Shown: positions 45,815 to 59,670, counted from the stretch's first letter. The stretch is 64,000 bases of DNA from Tetragonia tetragonoides (GCA_038025085.1 CM076149.1:31995501-32059500), one strand, 5' to 3'. Notes: a model not told the origin generated them from the sequence alone. A program made the numbers and translations.

Positions 45815-48800
45815 GTCTATGGGGCTGAATTCTCAGGTTTTTAAGATTAGACCCGGGAATCGTTGCGTTATGCGCCAAGGGGTGCATCCCACGAAAATCG
45901 ACCGATTGAGGTGGTCAATTGACAAGAAATCATCATAACGTTCTAGTTCGCCACCTTGTTAAAATGAATATAAATAAAGGTTCGAAACCGCCACCTTGTT
46001 ATGACCCAAACAAGGACGGGTTCCAAAAGGAAAGGGTTTTATAAAATATTTAAAAGAAAATCATTTAAGAAACCCAAAATTGACTCCATTACGATAAGGC
46101 ACGGAAATTCTTGTGATTGAATTGCGAATGCAAAAATTTGGGTTCGGGGTCTAGGTTAGAAGGTGCGGACGTCACTTGGACCCGTCTCCTCCTCCGTACT
46201 GAGTATGGGCTCTTTACTAATACGTTAAATAACTTTGAAAGCTTCGAATTTGGTTACATTATGCCTAAAAATGAAAACACATAAGTTCACATTGTCACAC
46301 AACATGCTTGCACGCAAATCGAGGTAAATGCCTAAAAACCGATATATTTACATATATATAACGGGCTTGGATACGCTTATACTGCAATCCGTACCAATCA
46401 TCGTAGGACTTGAATCTACTCATGGATCAAAGCTCTAATCGTAGTTCTTGAACGGGGAATTCCGTCATTAGACTCTTGGGTGCCACTAAGGCGTGTGTGT
46501 TCGTTCTTTCCCGTTAGAGGGATATAATCGAGAAACTTATAAGATGACTCGCTACTAGAGTCGAATTGATCCGAGAAACCTCCTAATCCCCTAACATGGA
46601 GCAAGAAATGGTTTAAAATGGGATGATTTGCCTACTCCTTCGAGGCGTTCAACCCAACAACATCTGGTGATATACGGGGATCAACCTAATTCTTCGCTTT
46701 GAGTATGAGTATTAGACATCTCGTAAATATCCGTTCTTCACTGGGGAATAACGTTCACTAGGGTTGGATAAATGAATGATTTGAGTAGAGTTTGGTTATG
46801 GGTTTGATGAATAGTGGTTGGAAAGAGTCTTAGATAGAATTCCCAGAGGTGGCCCAAAGCCAAATAAGAGGAGATGATCAGTTATTCGTTTATATTTGAT
46901 CATAGCAGGTATTCCACATGGGAAAAGAGGTTTCTACCGTGGGATAGTCCAATAAGGATTCACGCCACTGGGAAAATATCCACTGAGGATTGATGAGTGA
47001 ACTTGATTTTGAATAGTGGTAGGTGAAATACCCATGATCGCGTATAAGTGGAGAAGTGATCCAAATCTCTAATTTGATTTTGGACCGGTTTTGTACATAA
47101 GTGAATATACCGGTCTTTCTCAACAATAATTGTATAAGTATGCAAACACTCATGGTTAAGTCAAAAAACATTTTTTATCATGGTGATTTGAATTATTTAG
47201 TGGAAATATGCATACACAAATATGTACACAAACGAATTTATAATGGCCTTAGGTAGACGAATTACATCATTGAAAAATATATACATCAAAACGATACAAA
47301 TATGTACAAGTCATACAAAGATAAAATATCACTCAGTCTTGATATCCATTATTTCTCCAGGACTCGGGATTGGGTCCGTCTTCGAAAGATCGGAAGACCG
47401 ATGTTGAAATAATTATTTTCAATGAATTAATCTAAAAATTGATTATTTACAGCGCACTCTCACGAATTTGAACAAGATAATTATCCAAACGAATCTTTTT
47501 ATTCATGACATTATTTTTAAAATAAAGTATACTCACTTAAGAGCTTGACCAGAGAGTTTCATATTTTTATCATTTTATTTGATGATTAAACTAAAATCTT
47601 CAAAAGAGGAAAGAAAAACTGTTTTTGCGCAAGTTTGGAGAGAATTTTGAAAAATCAAAACTATGTCTTAGAATAATTAAATCGAGTGATTCTAAAGCCT
47701 AACCTGTGTCATTTTATGTCCTCTTTATACTCTAAAAATATCAAGTTGATAAAGTTCATGAGTAGGACATTATCGTCAAATTACAAGCTTCGGGAAGTTA
47801 AATTCAGACTTGTGGTTTTCGATCTAACTGAAATTAATTACAAGGATTTAGTGTCCAATATTTACACACATTAAACTAGGGAGGTTTTTTATTATATACA
47901 CAAATTATGGAGAATTATCGTGGATGTTAAGACAATTAACGAAATTAAACAAAAGTCCAGCACTTCGTTCATGATGACAATGTTGACAGAAATATTTCTT
48001 TCTTGGCAGATTATTGCTCAGTTTTGTTTAATTAATTTAAAATATATTAGAAGTCCAAATTGAGTAATTTCAAAGTCCAAAATGGTCCAAATTGGGTCTA
48101 GTATTTAGTCCAAGAGTCACTTTGTATTGAGGTAGTGCAAATCACCATGTTATTTACAGGTTATTGAAGGTTATCAAATCTGGACATTATCTGGTTTATC
48201 CATTTTTAGCATATTTTATACTCATTATAAATTTATAATTTTTATACATTGTTAATTATATAGATTTAGAAATGTCAAGAAAAAATATGAAAAATTAGTG
48301 ATTCTCCTAATTTAGGTAATTAGGTCATTGTTTAACAAGTTAAAAATGTCCAAGTCTCCAAACTGTCCAGTACAACGGTTTACAGAATTCACGGTAAATT
48401 TGTTACTTGTCCAAAATATGCAAACTCGGTGTCTATAGAACTGTGAAAATGTCCTTTACAAATTATCTAAAAATAGCTTAAGTCTAAATCGTTCATTTTC
48501 ACAAGTTATAGCTCATTTTAAATTTGAGGGTCAGATCTGGACACCTCAACTTAGAATCGTAATAACTAAATAATTAACCGTTGGATCTTAGTGAAATTTA
48601 TTTCATTTTAAATATACCAAACCAAAGTTTTGCTTAGTGTTTATTTCACTTAAATCTAACCGTTAGATCATGCGAAAAATATAAAAGAATTTGATATTAT
48701 GAAACTATCAAAAGTCTGAAATTATTACAACAACTAAACAATATTTCTCTGAGGCCATTATATCATTTGATATGCAAAATGAACATTTTTTTAGCATTTT

Positions 48801-49334
48801 GGATGAAGAATATTAAGATAGTGAGTAACACAAGTAAATAAAAAAAAACAAACAAAGTTAGCACTCACTTATCCTCTCTGAATTTTCGTTTTTATCTTGT
48901 AATTAACGTCTAAATCCTCAATGAAGGTTGAATCTTATTAGTTTCTTGGATTTTGAAAAATAGTAGACCCAATAGATCATCCCATATCGTAACAACCCAA
49001 TGAGTGGGTTTTTAGTTAATGAAGTTAGTTTAATAAACAAAATTACATAATGAGTAGAAGTGGGAGAGGGATTTACATAAAGATCAAAATAATGAAAAGA
49101 GGGTGAAAAAAATATTACAAAGATGAAGAGATAATTACCCTTTGCTTGAGCTTGATCTTGACTCTTCAATTGTTGGAAATTAAAGTCAACCTTAGGTGAG
49201 TGGAAAAAGTAATAAAAAGAAAGTAAAAAAAATAAGATTCTAAAAGAGGTTTGTTCAAATGGTGTAAAAATGAGACAAAAAATATATTTGTTGATTTAGG
49301 GAGAGTGAGACCAAATTAGAGATAAAACTAAATT

Positions 49335-50532
49335 GGGAAATTCCACTTAGTACCCCTGTGCTTATGGCTTTTCCATTTAGTACCCAAAACATGTTTGGAA
49401 ATCCAGAAAGTACCCTTTTATTTTCGATAATGTCCGGTTCGTGCCATTTTTGGTCTCTTTCCGTTAGTTTTTTCCTAATACCTAATTTACCCTTAATGAA
49501 TTCTCCACCATTCTTACAATCTTCATCTTCATCTGTTTTTCCTCAAACCCCTTTAATGGAAACCCCCACTTTCACTCTCCCCGCCAAATCATTTGTATTT
49601 ACAAACAATTAAAATTTGATTTCCACAAGCTTCAAATCAAGCTCAATCTCACGACATACTGGCTGAACTGAGTCAAGCCAACAAGATAAGGAGAGAGAGT
49701 CTCAAGAGAGGAGGTGAGTGCATCTGAGAAGCCCTAAAATGAGGGCCATAACTGTGTCGGCGGTATCCTCGGAACGAGAGACGTCGACGTGGACCAATCG
49801 GAGTCCGAGAACGACTACGAGGGCGGAGACGAAAACGCGGTCGGAGGAGACTAGGCAGAGGATGAGCTGTCAGGACGTAGACGACGTTAATTGGGCGGCG
49901 CGTGGGAGGAACGCGAGTGCGTGGAGGAGAATAGAGGCGACTGACTCGATCCGACCGTCAGCTAGGCGGGTGACGCGATGTGCTCCACGGTGGCTCTGGT
50001 GGTGGTTTTAGGTTCTCTGATTGACATTTTATTTCACCGGTGGATATGAAATTAGCAATTCATTTGGATTGACGATGTGTACTACATTGTGCCTTCTAAT
50101 TTATTTGCTTGTGCCTATATTTTTGTTGATTTATCTTCTTCCCCTTCTTCTCTCTCCTCTCCTGTTCTGATTCACATCTCCCTTTGTCATCTGATTCTTC
50201 AGCTGGGTCTGATGAAGATGATGGGCATATGGAGATTGATGAAGATGAAGATAATCATCCATCATGAAAAGGGCAAAAAAAAAAGATAAATGGGAGTAAA
50301 AAAAATTTGGGGTATATTGGTCCAAGTATTATAGCTACAATACAAGAATAAACGTCAACAATGTAGTTTAACGGATACTTCACGAGATAACGGAAATTTT
50401 TAACGGAATATGTGTATAATGGACACGGAGTAGAGAGATTCATGAATAGAAGGGTACCTTCTGAATTTCTAAATATGTTTTGGGTACGAAATGGAAAAGT
50501 TAAAAGTAAAGGGGTACGAAGTGGAATTTCCC
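49335..50532. mobile_element. Pack-MULE-like element nested in the 5' LTR
   Basis: Ends GGGAAATTCCACTTAGTACC and, inverted, GGGAAATTCCACTTCGTACC. The uninterrupted 3' LTR shows the empty site. The flanking 9-mers AACTAAATT (49326-49334) and AACAAAAAT (50533-50541) agree at seven of nine positions, fitting a Mutator target duplication. The interior has a GC-rich block and a CT-rich intron-like stretch, unlike the surrounding LTR. Confidence 0.8.
49730..50275 (+). pseudogene. Captured gene fragment with acidic coding potential
   Basis: 49730-50010 is strikingly GC-rich with many CG dinucleotides. One plus frame reads DVDVDQSESENDYEGGDENA before a stop, and at about 50212-50265 another reads DEDDGHMEIDEDEDNHPS and stops. 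The two may be exons of one acidic nuclear-type protein separated by a CT-rich intron. The parent gene is not recognised. Confidence 0.4.
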
Positions 50533-51093
50533 AACAAAAATTAACAAGAGAAAGAAAGAAAGGAAAGAAAAAATAAAATAAAATTGATTTGCCTAGGTGG
50601 GAATCCGGGTAGAGAGAGAGAAAAGAGAGAGAGAGAGAGAGGTGGTTGGGGGTGGGGTCCCACGTGGGTCAAAGGGAGAGAGAGAAAGGAAAATGCTAAA
50701 AGGGAGAAAAAAGGAAAAAGAACAAACAAAAAAAGGAAAAGGGGGTTTACTTAGACGGGTGAAATGGAAAATTTTTGTTTTTGTTTCCTTTTCTTTTATT
50801 TTTTTTTAACTCGCTGGGGCCCACTAATAAGACAAAATCAGAATTTGTTCTTTTTTTCTTTTTTTTTTTTTTTTTTTTTTCCTTTTCTTCTCTTTTTCTC
50901 TCTAATTTTTGTTATGGGTTTTGGTTTGGGTGGTCACAACTTAAAAGGGTCTCTTATAAAGTGATCCAATTGTACACTAAAAATGACCCCTTAAATTATA
51001 AATGACTAACATTTAAATTATAGTGACTCACATGTTTTGGTAAACCAAAAACGAATAAATAATCAAAATAGAGTCAAAATTTCGGCGTCTACA

Positions 51094-51351
51094 GACTGTG
51101 ATAAGTTCTACTTATTCAATTAAACTATGGCAATGCTTACCAAATACCAAAAACCAGGGGACTCTTATGGTCATAGAAAGCTATGAAAATAACACTGTCA
51201 GATTTGGCTATCAAGTTCTTCGGACTACTTCTTCAACTGATAAGGCTTCTATATTAATCAGAGCATTATGCATTTTCTTTTGATATAAATTTTCTTGTAA
51301 TATAGTTTACAAACACATTTTGTTTAATTGAGTGGCTTTTGGAAATTTTTA
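51094..51351. other. Host sequence between gypsy element and Helitron
   Basis: Short AT-rich stretch. The first five bases GACTG are the gypsy target duplication. Confidence 0.5.
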
Positions 51352-51539
51352 TCTTTATATATTAAGAAGATGAAGGAACAAAGTAAAAGGAGAATGGTGC
51401 ACATGTGTGCCTTTTGCTTGTAGAAAGAACTAGAGCCTCTTATGTTTGGTGACGTGAATTTTTTTACTAATGCTTACATTGCACCAAGATGATGGCTTTA
51501 GATGGGTTCTACCCAGATGAAAACTTGTGAAAATAATCT

Positions 51540-52630
51540 GTGACTATACTGATGCCAAAGCGCTCTGTCATTTGTTGGTTTGCTGCGATAGAAAGGTCAA
51601 CAACTCTTGATAACTTTGCCAGGAGTGTTTTGGTTTTTCCTAATAGGTGCAACTTTTGCTATAATGATTGTGAGTCCTATGATCACATATTCAGCTGCTC
51701 CTTTGCTAATGCTATATAAAAACTTATGCTTAACTTGTTTGATATTAATAGAAGAGGAAAGAACTTAAAGCAAGAACTGAAAAGGATCTTTGCTCATTTT
51801 TGTGGTAAACATGTTTTAAAAAAGTGGGGAGGACTACTCTGGTAGTCTGGTTCATACAGTGTCAGAGATAGGAAGGGAAAGGAATTACATGATTTTCCAT
51901 GATGAAGGTCGCACAATGGATTACATTGCTACACGGATTCAGTTTAGTGTTGCGTTGATGCTCAATGGTGTCTGGGACTCATTTCAAGAAGGTCTTGATA
52001 ACTTGCTTTTTTGTGATAATTTGGAGTATCTGGTTGGAAAGAAATGGGAGGATTTTTGGAGGTAGTTATTGTAACAGTAGTGCTGAAATGTTTCATTTAG
52101 CTATTTTAAGGCTGACTTGGTGGATCAAATCTTGGGATACCTCATTCCCATATTCACCTCAGGAGGTCTGCCGCAATCCGTTGTGCCTCAGCTTGCCTAT
52201 GTCAGCTATCAAAACCTCAACCTCAGATCTCCTGGGAACCTCCATTGCGTGGGCAGCTAAAATGGAATGTTGATGCTTCTTTTAAGGATGGGAGGGGCTC
52301 AATTGCAAGGGTTTTGAGGGATTGGAACGAAAACTTCAGATGCATCTTTTCCGGTAGGGTGGAGGCGTGTGAAATAATCATGCAGAAATTTTGGCTATAG
52401 CGAGAGCAATTCAGGAATCAATTGCAAAGGAGTGGATTTCTTTTTTTGATCTGCTGTTAATTGGTACAATTCTTGGGAAGGTGGGTCATGTAACATGAGG
52501 TTTGAGCTGAATTTTATTAGACACACTATAGCGTGGTAGCCGAAGGTCTCAGTGGTGAAAAGATGATGGAGTGTGAACGGAGTAGCTGATGAATTAGCAA
52601 AGCAGGGGATGAAATGGGTTTTCTTGGTGC
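51540..52630 (+). pseudogene. LINE remnant (zf-RVT and RNase H region) inside the Helitron
   Basis: Readable in shifting plus frames: ICWFAAIERSTTLDNFA and PNRCNFCYNDCESYDHIFSC (zf-RVT type, about 51565-51705), FFVIIWSIWLERNGRIF (about 52000-52050), then LKWNVDASFKDGRGSIARVL with DWNENFR, an RNase H start (about 52255-52335). Numerous stops and frameshifts. A fossil of an L1 ORF2 C-terminus. Confidence 0.65.
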
Positions 52631-54932
52631 CATGACTCGGACAACACTTGCGGTAGGTTCCCCTTTCTCTCTCTCTAATTTCTATCTTTGTAATTCTTTT
52701 AGGTCACAATTTATGCTTTTATGATCTAAACCCTAAATTTGTAAATATGTTTTGCTAATTCTTTATCCTATTGTCTATGTTTTCTAGGGTTCTTCCTCAA
52801 TTTCTTCATCTAGCTCTTGCTTCTTTTGCGTCTATGGCTCACTGTTTCGCAAACTACATCAAACAATAAGGTGATCAATTATTCTTTGATGTTTATCTTT
52901 TATACTTTTTATGTTCTTCAAATTTGTGATAATTTTATTCAAGATTTTGATGGCTAATTCACTAATGCTTCGATTTTATTCTTTTTTTTCTTCTTCTTTA
53001 AGTTGGCCGTTTTTGTTCTTAATACATGGAGAATCTGAACCCTCCCGCAACAAAGTGTATTTAGGCTCAACCAATTTGAATTAAATGCGCAAAACTCTGA
53101 GCATGTTTGTGGTGGCAGTTGAGGTTACAAAAAATTTAAGCCAATTTGTTGCACACTCAGTTTTCTTCCCCTATGTAAATTGCCTATCAATCTGTAAATT
53201 GAAGACAAGAAATACAGTCTATCACACAGGAGTAAGAAATTGGTTGAATATTCTCTTAAATTGAAGACAAAAAAATGCATTTAAATTGGACTACTCATTC
53301 AACTGAAATGAATAGATCTTGTATGTGATATGCAGCCATGATCCAAAAATCAATCTAAATGTAATTGGTTTATTCTACTATTTTGAGCAATTTTGTGTTT
53401 GCAAGTTTGTTGATGTCCCCTTATGTTTCTGAAGAAGATTATCATTTGTGATAGGCTATTATGTTCAACTATGTTAAGGGTAAGATCTATTATATAGGTA
53501 AAGAAAAAAATTAGGCTTAGATTTGATATGATTGCTTGGGGGGTTGGGACGTTGCTTGTTTACTTTCCCTTGCTAAAGGAGGATATTAATAGATTTGAAA
53601 CAGCAGTGGAATTGGTGATTTGGTGTAATTCAAGCTTAAATGGGAGGAACCAACTGATGAATTGGTCCGAGCTCTCACATGTACATATCTATTCTTTTGT
53701 CATTTGATAACAATTGTTAATTTATACTTAGTTTCTTAAATTTGAACACATTGTTATTGTTTGTAGGTTTCATTTTGTTTTACTTAACTTCATTGTCTTC
53801 ACTTTTCCTCAACCAATTGTGATCTTTGAAAAGCCAGGCTTTTAGTTATATACTTATATCAAACATGCTTTTTAGTTTTTATCACCTACTTTTGTCTTCA
53901 TACTTTGAAATTTGAGTTCTTCTAATGTTGGCTTTGGTTCAACATAGTTATTTCTTGTAATCAGATTTATGGTGCTTCAAAGCTATGCTCACCCCGGGGA
54001 TCAATTAATTTTGGTTCTGTTTCTTATAAGAAGCTTCCTATCCTCATAAATTTAGACCTACACAATATCCTCCGTATGATATGTTCAGTAGTGTTTGTTA
54101 TTTGGTTTCACTTTACCTTTATAGATGTCATTCTGTAAAACCTCAAACGTTGTAGAGTATCAAGGTGTGTAGTGAAAAGGAGGATGAAGGGAATGGAGTA
54201 GATTATAAGACATACATTAGGACATTTTTTCTTGTTTTACCCTTCTCCCTTTGCTCAATTTAATCTTAAAAACAGGTGCTTAAATATCTTTTTGGACACT
54301 TATTACTCAGGAAGAACAATATGTAGCTAAGATTAGGATGCAATAGCATCAGATTCGGGAGGAAGAAGATGGACTGAACAAAAAAGAAGAATTAAGGTCT
54401 TCAAGCAGAGCTCCACGGGTATGTGTGACAATTTCTTTTGCTTTGGAAGGAGCTTGCTGGATCAAGCCTGCCAAGTTGAGACAATTCAGACAGATTGGGA
54501 GCTACAGTGTTCTTCTACGTTTAAAGGCTATGTGTTAAAGTTTAATGCTATTTGTGCTCCACCTAACCAGAAAATAACTAGTTTAATATCTGTTGCTTGG
54601 CAGAGCTCAATAACAAAGAAAAAACATCTATATTTACTTGGATTCACTCATTATGAGTCTGTAGAGCGTTTGCTATTGGCAAAATATATGTAAATGTTTG
54701 GCAGTAGTTTGTAATTATTTGTTTGTATGTAAACTAGATTATACTATTTTGAAGCAATTAGAATCATTGTGGATAAGTAGATCAGTATATGATAAAAATT
54801 GGGTGTAGTATGTTATAACACTTGTTTATCCTATACATGATATGAGAATTCAAAAGATATTTATTTACTCTATCTCAAATAAAAATTGTTAAGGTATACT
54901 GGCAATTCGGCATGTTCATCATGTTGGTTCTA
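52631..54932 (+). other. Helitron interior, not recognised
   Basis: AT-rich with CT-rich patches, resembling introns and UTRs of a captured gene. A 90-codon frame at 54421-54693 has no recognisable motif. Confidence 0.35.
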
Positions 54933-54965
54933 GCCCGTGCATTTTGCACGGGCCTGGTTCACTAG
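54933..54965 (+). terminator. Helitron 3' hairpin and CTAG end
   Basis: Stem 54933-54941/54945-54953, loop TTT, then CTGGTTCACTAG. Confidence 0.88.
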
Positions 54966-55257
54966 TACACTAAATAAGAGCCTACGAAGAGCTTGCTTAA
55001 GAGCAAGGCTTCATGTCTCCATTACCTAAATTACTAGACAAGTTAGTACAATTTAAACTAAAAGAAACAGTATAAAGTTTCTTTAACGGCTGACTGTTCG
55101 TATCCACCAAGTAGAAGAAAATCTTAAATGAACTAGCATGACGAACTCTTTTCCTTGTTGGGGTACTCGAGCTAGGGCTTTTTTATGGCGTCAGAAAGAC
55201 CTGCGAGAAGAAAGATTCACATTAGAGGCAACTAATAAGCAAGACTTGGGCTTTCTC
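54966..55257. other. Sequence right of the Helitron
   Basis: Nothing recognised. Confidence 0.4.
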
Positions 55258-56338
55258 ATTTAGGGGCGAGCATAGGATTTGGCTGTGAACATGAAGCCAT
55301 GAGTGGAAAGCCCGTCTCCAGGTTCATCAATCAACAAGGATGCACGAGAGTTTTGGAGATCAAGGATTAAAGGATCTGATACTTCCTTGGCTTTGTCAGT
55401 GGCACAATTCAACATTTCCCTTTCCTTAGCAATATGTCAATATCCCTATCCTCAATAAATTGGTCCATAAAGTCCAATTGTGGCCCGGAACAACTCCGGG
55501 CAAAAAAGGCAGAGACATTAGAGGAAGTATCTCTAGGACTGTCCTAATCATCTTCAATAGATTTCTCCTTCTTGCCTTGTGAGGAAGATTTGATGGCTCG
55601 AATCTTCATAGTTGACATTCTTTAAGAGTGGTAGAAGATGACTTCTTCCCCATTGACCAGCTTGGTAAAGGTAACTTTTGAGGAGCGGCAACCATCCTGC
55701 TTGTGGAAAAAACTATAATTACGTTGTATATTGGAAGGAGTACTAACTCGGACATATTTAGATAAATCGTCAGTCCCAACAGTACTACACATAGAAGCAT
55801 GAACAAATTCGTGTTTAATGGGGTCTAGATCATTATGGTCTGAAGAAATACCCGACTCCTCAACGCCCAAATTAATATCCTTTGCACAGGGAATACCTAT
55901 AAATTCAAATGGAGTGAGCGAAGGTTTGGAAGTACAACTCAATTCCTCTATGGACATACTGCAACTTGAGCACGACTCACAACAATCATCATAGCTCATA
56001 GCTCAATGTTTGTTTTTTTTACCCTTCTTCATGACCTTGTGCTCTTGCTCAACTGGCAATAGCCTCTTACCCTTGCCTGACACCTTAACAATATCTTTTA
56101 CTTTAGACAACTCCCTCATCACGTCCTTATTAGTCGGATCCATTATGGTTGCTTCTTGCAAGTCACAACTGTTATCCTCATACTCCATTAAACCTATAAA
56201 AGCCAAACATTTTCTATATAGTGTCTTTACATTGGTAGGAGCAAAGTTCACCACTAAACAATATAGGTATCTAGCCCGCTCAAAATTAAGTAATTTGTGA
56301 TTATAAGCAGTCAAGTTTAAATTCAAAGTACAAGCCAA
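55258..56338 (-). pseudogene. TPR-protein-like fragment with in-frame stops
   Basis: 56338-56003 encodes a TPR-like segment (ACTLNLNLTAYNHKLLNFER, PTNVKTLYRKCLAF, EATIMDPTNKDVMRELSKVK) resembling the TPR part of plant FKBP-type or related co-chaperones, then a basic tail ending KKGKKNKH and a TGA. The same frame stays open for another 125 codons (55999-55622, starting MSYDDCCESCSSC) and further coding-like sequence follows in shifted frames to about 55258 (LILDLQNSRASLLIDEP). Either the short form ends at TGA or this is a decaying gene; the second is likelier. The function cannot be told. Confidence 0.4.
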
Positions 56339-56402
56339 ATTGCGAAATAAAGCTTCATATTTGACTAAGAGGCATACAAAAACAGAGAAATAATTTTATC
56401 GT

Positions 56403-57499
<1,097 letters not shown>

Positions 57500-57800
57500 A
57501 CTATTCGCAAAAACTTGAAAGAGGCGGCCCTATTATATAGGGCGTGTTTCCAGCTCAGCAGCGCACACAATTATTTCCTTCTTTCTCGCACAGTCCCCAT
57601 CTTCTCTTTTTCTCTCTCCTCTTCCCTTACCTTGTTACCCACAGTTTCTCTTTCCTCACCCATTGATCTACTTTCCTTTCTTCCCCTTCGTCAGTGCAGA
57701 CGGGTTCATCCCCGATGCGTCTCTGAGATCATTAAACACCAACATTTTCGGTTTGAACAATTGATGATCATTGATCACTAGCATAATCTCCTTTAATTTA
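57500..57800 (+). promoter_or_regulatory. Putative plus-strand promoter and CT-rich leader
   Basis: TATTATATAGGG at 57530-57541 is a TATA-like box, followed by a CT-rich stretch (57570-57690) typical of plant 5' leaders. A frame of 88 codons overlaps it but has low-complexity Ser/Leu content. No downstream gene was recognised. Confidence 0.35.
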
Positions 57801-58139
57801 CTTTTCTTGATGATCGATCGATCGATGAGAACTAAGGTGCTAAGCTTTTCGATTATATGATGGTGATTGGATTGTCATGATGAGCTGATGAGATATCAAA
57901 AGGTAGTCGGTTGAAATGGATGAGGGTGGGGGTGCGGTGAGTTTTGTTGATTGAAATGGAATGGGTTGATATGATGTAATATATGATTTGATTTTTCACA
58001 CAAAAAATGATTTTCTTCTCTTCCCTATTTTTTTCCGTTTGATTTTGGTTTTCTCTTTGTTTTATTTATTGTTAGTTTGTTTTTCTATTTTCTGGAGTTT
58101 ACATTCACGTTTTCTTTTATATTGGTTTGATTTAGAACA

Positions 58140-59670
58140 CTATCACCACAAGTCGATTTTGAATTCAAAGAGAGACTTTAAAAAACGGCAAATTATTTCA
58201 CTCTATGAACAAAGTAAAACTCAAAATAAACTAATACTACCAGGCAATAAAGTATCACTAGAGTAAATTTAACTAACACCATAGGACAATAATGACACAC
58301 CAATAACAAATTGTCACCACAACGTAAGAAAATAACACTAGAACAAAGTAAATTGTCACTACAAGAAAATTAATGCAAAATAAACCCAAGTCACGAGCCA
58401 ACAGGAAGGGTGTTTATTTTTATTTAAGTTTGTCAATAAAGTGATACTGCTGATAGAAAAAGTGATACAGAAGTTGAAAAGAGTGGCACCGGCTTTTGCA
58501 TTGGATATGTTTAGTAAATTTTGACTGTAAATGAAAGTTACAAACGTAGCAAACAATGTTGATATCACCTTCTATAAAAAACTGACACTAGAGAAAAATA
58601 AACTAGCACTACAAGACAATCAAGTGACACTAGAGCAAAATAAACTACTCCGTATTATTTGAGTATTGCTTATATATTTTCTTTTGAGGGGTGAGTATTG
58701 CTTATATTAATGCTATATGTTGTGGTTAAATAATGCTCAATCAATCTTTTTTTTCTCCCTCAAATTTATAAGTAGAGAATATATCATATGTGTAAACTGA
58801 ATTTAGAACATAAAAAAAGAGGGTGGTTGAATTTTAAAATTGTCACCGTAAGGTAACAAAGTAGCACTAGAGCAAAATAATCTAACACTAGAGCAAAAGT
58901 GGTTTAAAAAATTAAACCAACACAAGGAGACAATAAAATGACACTACATTAATTTTTTTTTTGAGAAGAATACATTAAAATAAACGAGCACCATAAGGCA
59001 AAAAAGTAAAGGTGAACAAATTGATAGGTAGTGTTAGTTCATTGAGAAAGCAGTGTTAGTTATTTTAAGACATTTTGTTAGTGTATTTAGATGCAACTTG
59101 GCTAATATATAACCATACCATCAGATTATTGATCTCTAGTGTTAGTTTTTTGAGAAAGCAGTGTTAATTAATTTAAGAGACGCATTAGTGTATTTTGATG
59201 CAATTGGACTATTTAAAACCTCAGTATCAGATTATTGATCTCTAGTGTTAGTTCATTGAGAAGAACTATTAGATAATTATTCTTTTTAAAATTTTTGAGG
59301 TGCGTTTTTTTATTGGATTTGTTAGTTAATTTAAGGATTTATTGATTACAAGGCAATTAGTTGCTGACTATGAGTGAATATACTTTGCTTTTCGAGAAAA
59401 AGCAACAAAACAATTTAACAAATGAAAAAGATAAGGAAAAATTGAATTAAAACCAACGCAAAGCATAAGGGGGTTTGAGAAGAATAAGCAATATTAGTTA
59501 ATTTTAGGCATGTGTTAATTGATTGAGAAGCAATTTGACGTTTTAACACTCCAGTGTTAGATTATTGATACGTAGTATTAGTTCATTGATAAAGCAGTGT
59601 TAGTTAATTCAGTATTAATTTTTTTTTTCGATAGAACAGTATTAGATTATCGATCTCTAGTGTTAGATAA
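58140..59670. repeat. Block of short inverted-orientation repeats
   Basis: The left half (58140-58980) is full of CACTAGAGCAAAATAAACT-like and CACTACAAGA-like motifs. The right half (59030-59670) has the reverse form CTCTAGTGTTAGTT repeated with a ~120-130-bp period (AGTGTTAGTTCATTGAGAA units). This inverted arrangement resembles subterminal repeats of a DNA transposon; CACTACAAGAAAAT at 58353 resembles a CACTA end. No transposase frame and no defined ends. Confidence 0.5.

Larger units (their letters stand above)
28645..51093 (-). mobile_element. Ty3/gypsy retrotransposon, Tat/Ogre type
   Basis: Direct repeats at 28645-33072 and 45818-51093 are the LTRs. Flanks AACTG and GACTG match at four of five positions, an aged 5-bp target duplication. 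The primer site sits left of the right LTR and the purine tract right of the left LTR, so the element runs on the minus strand. Order: gag, protease, second gag-like domain, RT, RNase H, second RNase H, integrase, antisense PMD frame, 3' LTR. Very long LTRs, double RNase H and the extra antisense frame are Tat/Ogre features. Many stops and frameshifts make it inactive. About 22.4 kb including a nested 1.2-kb element. Confidence 0.92.
45818..51093 (-). repeat. Gypsy 5' LTR (5.28 kb, with nested insertion)
   Basis: Starts TATGGGGCTGAATT and ends GGCGTCTACA on the plus strand. Relative to the 3' LTR it lacks about 320 bases near 49180 and carries the 1.2-kb insertion at 49335-50532. Confidence 0.9.
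51352..54965 (+). mobile_element. Helitron (non-autonomous)
   Basis: Begins TCTTTATATATTAAGAAGAT after an A and ends CACTAG before a T, the A|TC...CTAG|T insertion rule of Helitrons. A perfect 9-bp hairpin with a 3-base loop (GCCCGTGCA TTT TGCACGGGC, 54933-54953) stands 12 bases before the 3' end, as expected. 3.6 kb; no Rep/helicase frame, so it is non-autonomous and carries other sequence. Confidence 0.85.

Noticed and set aside
49718..50011. Arg-rich open frame in the GC-rich block
   Set aside because: No start context or homology; the acidic frame on the same strand looks more like the original coding frame.
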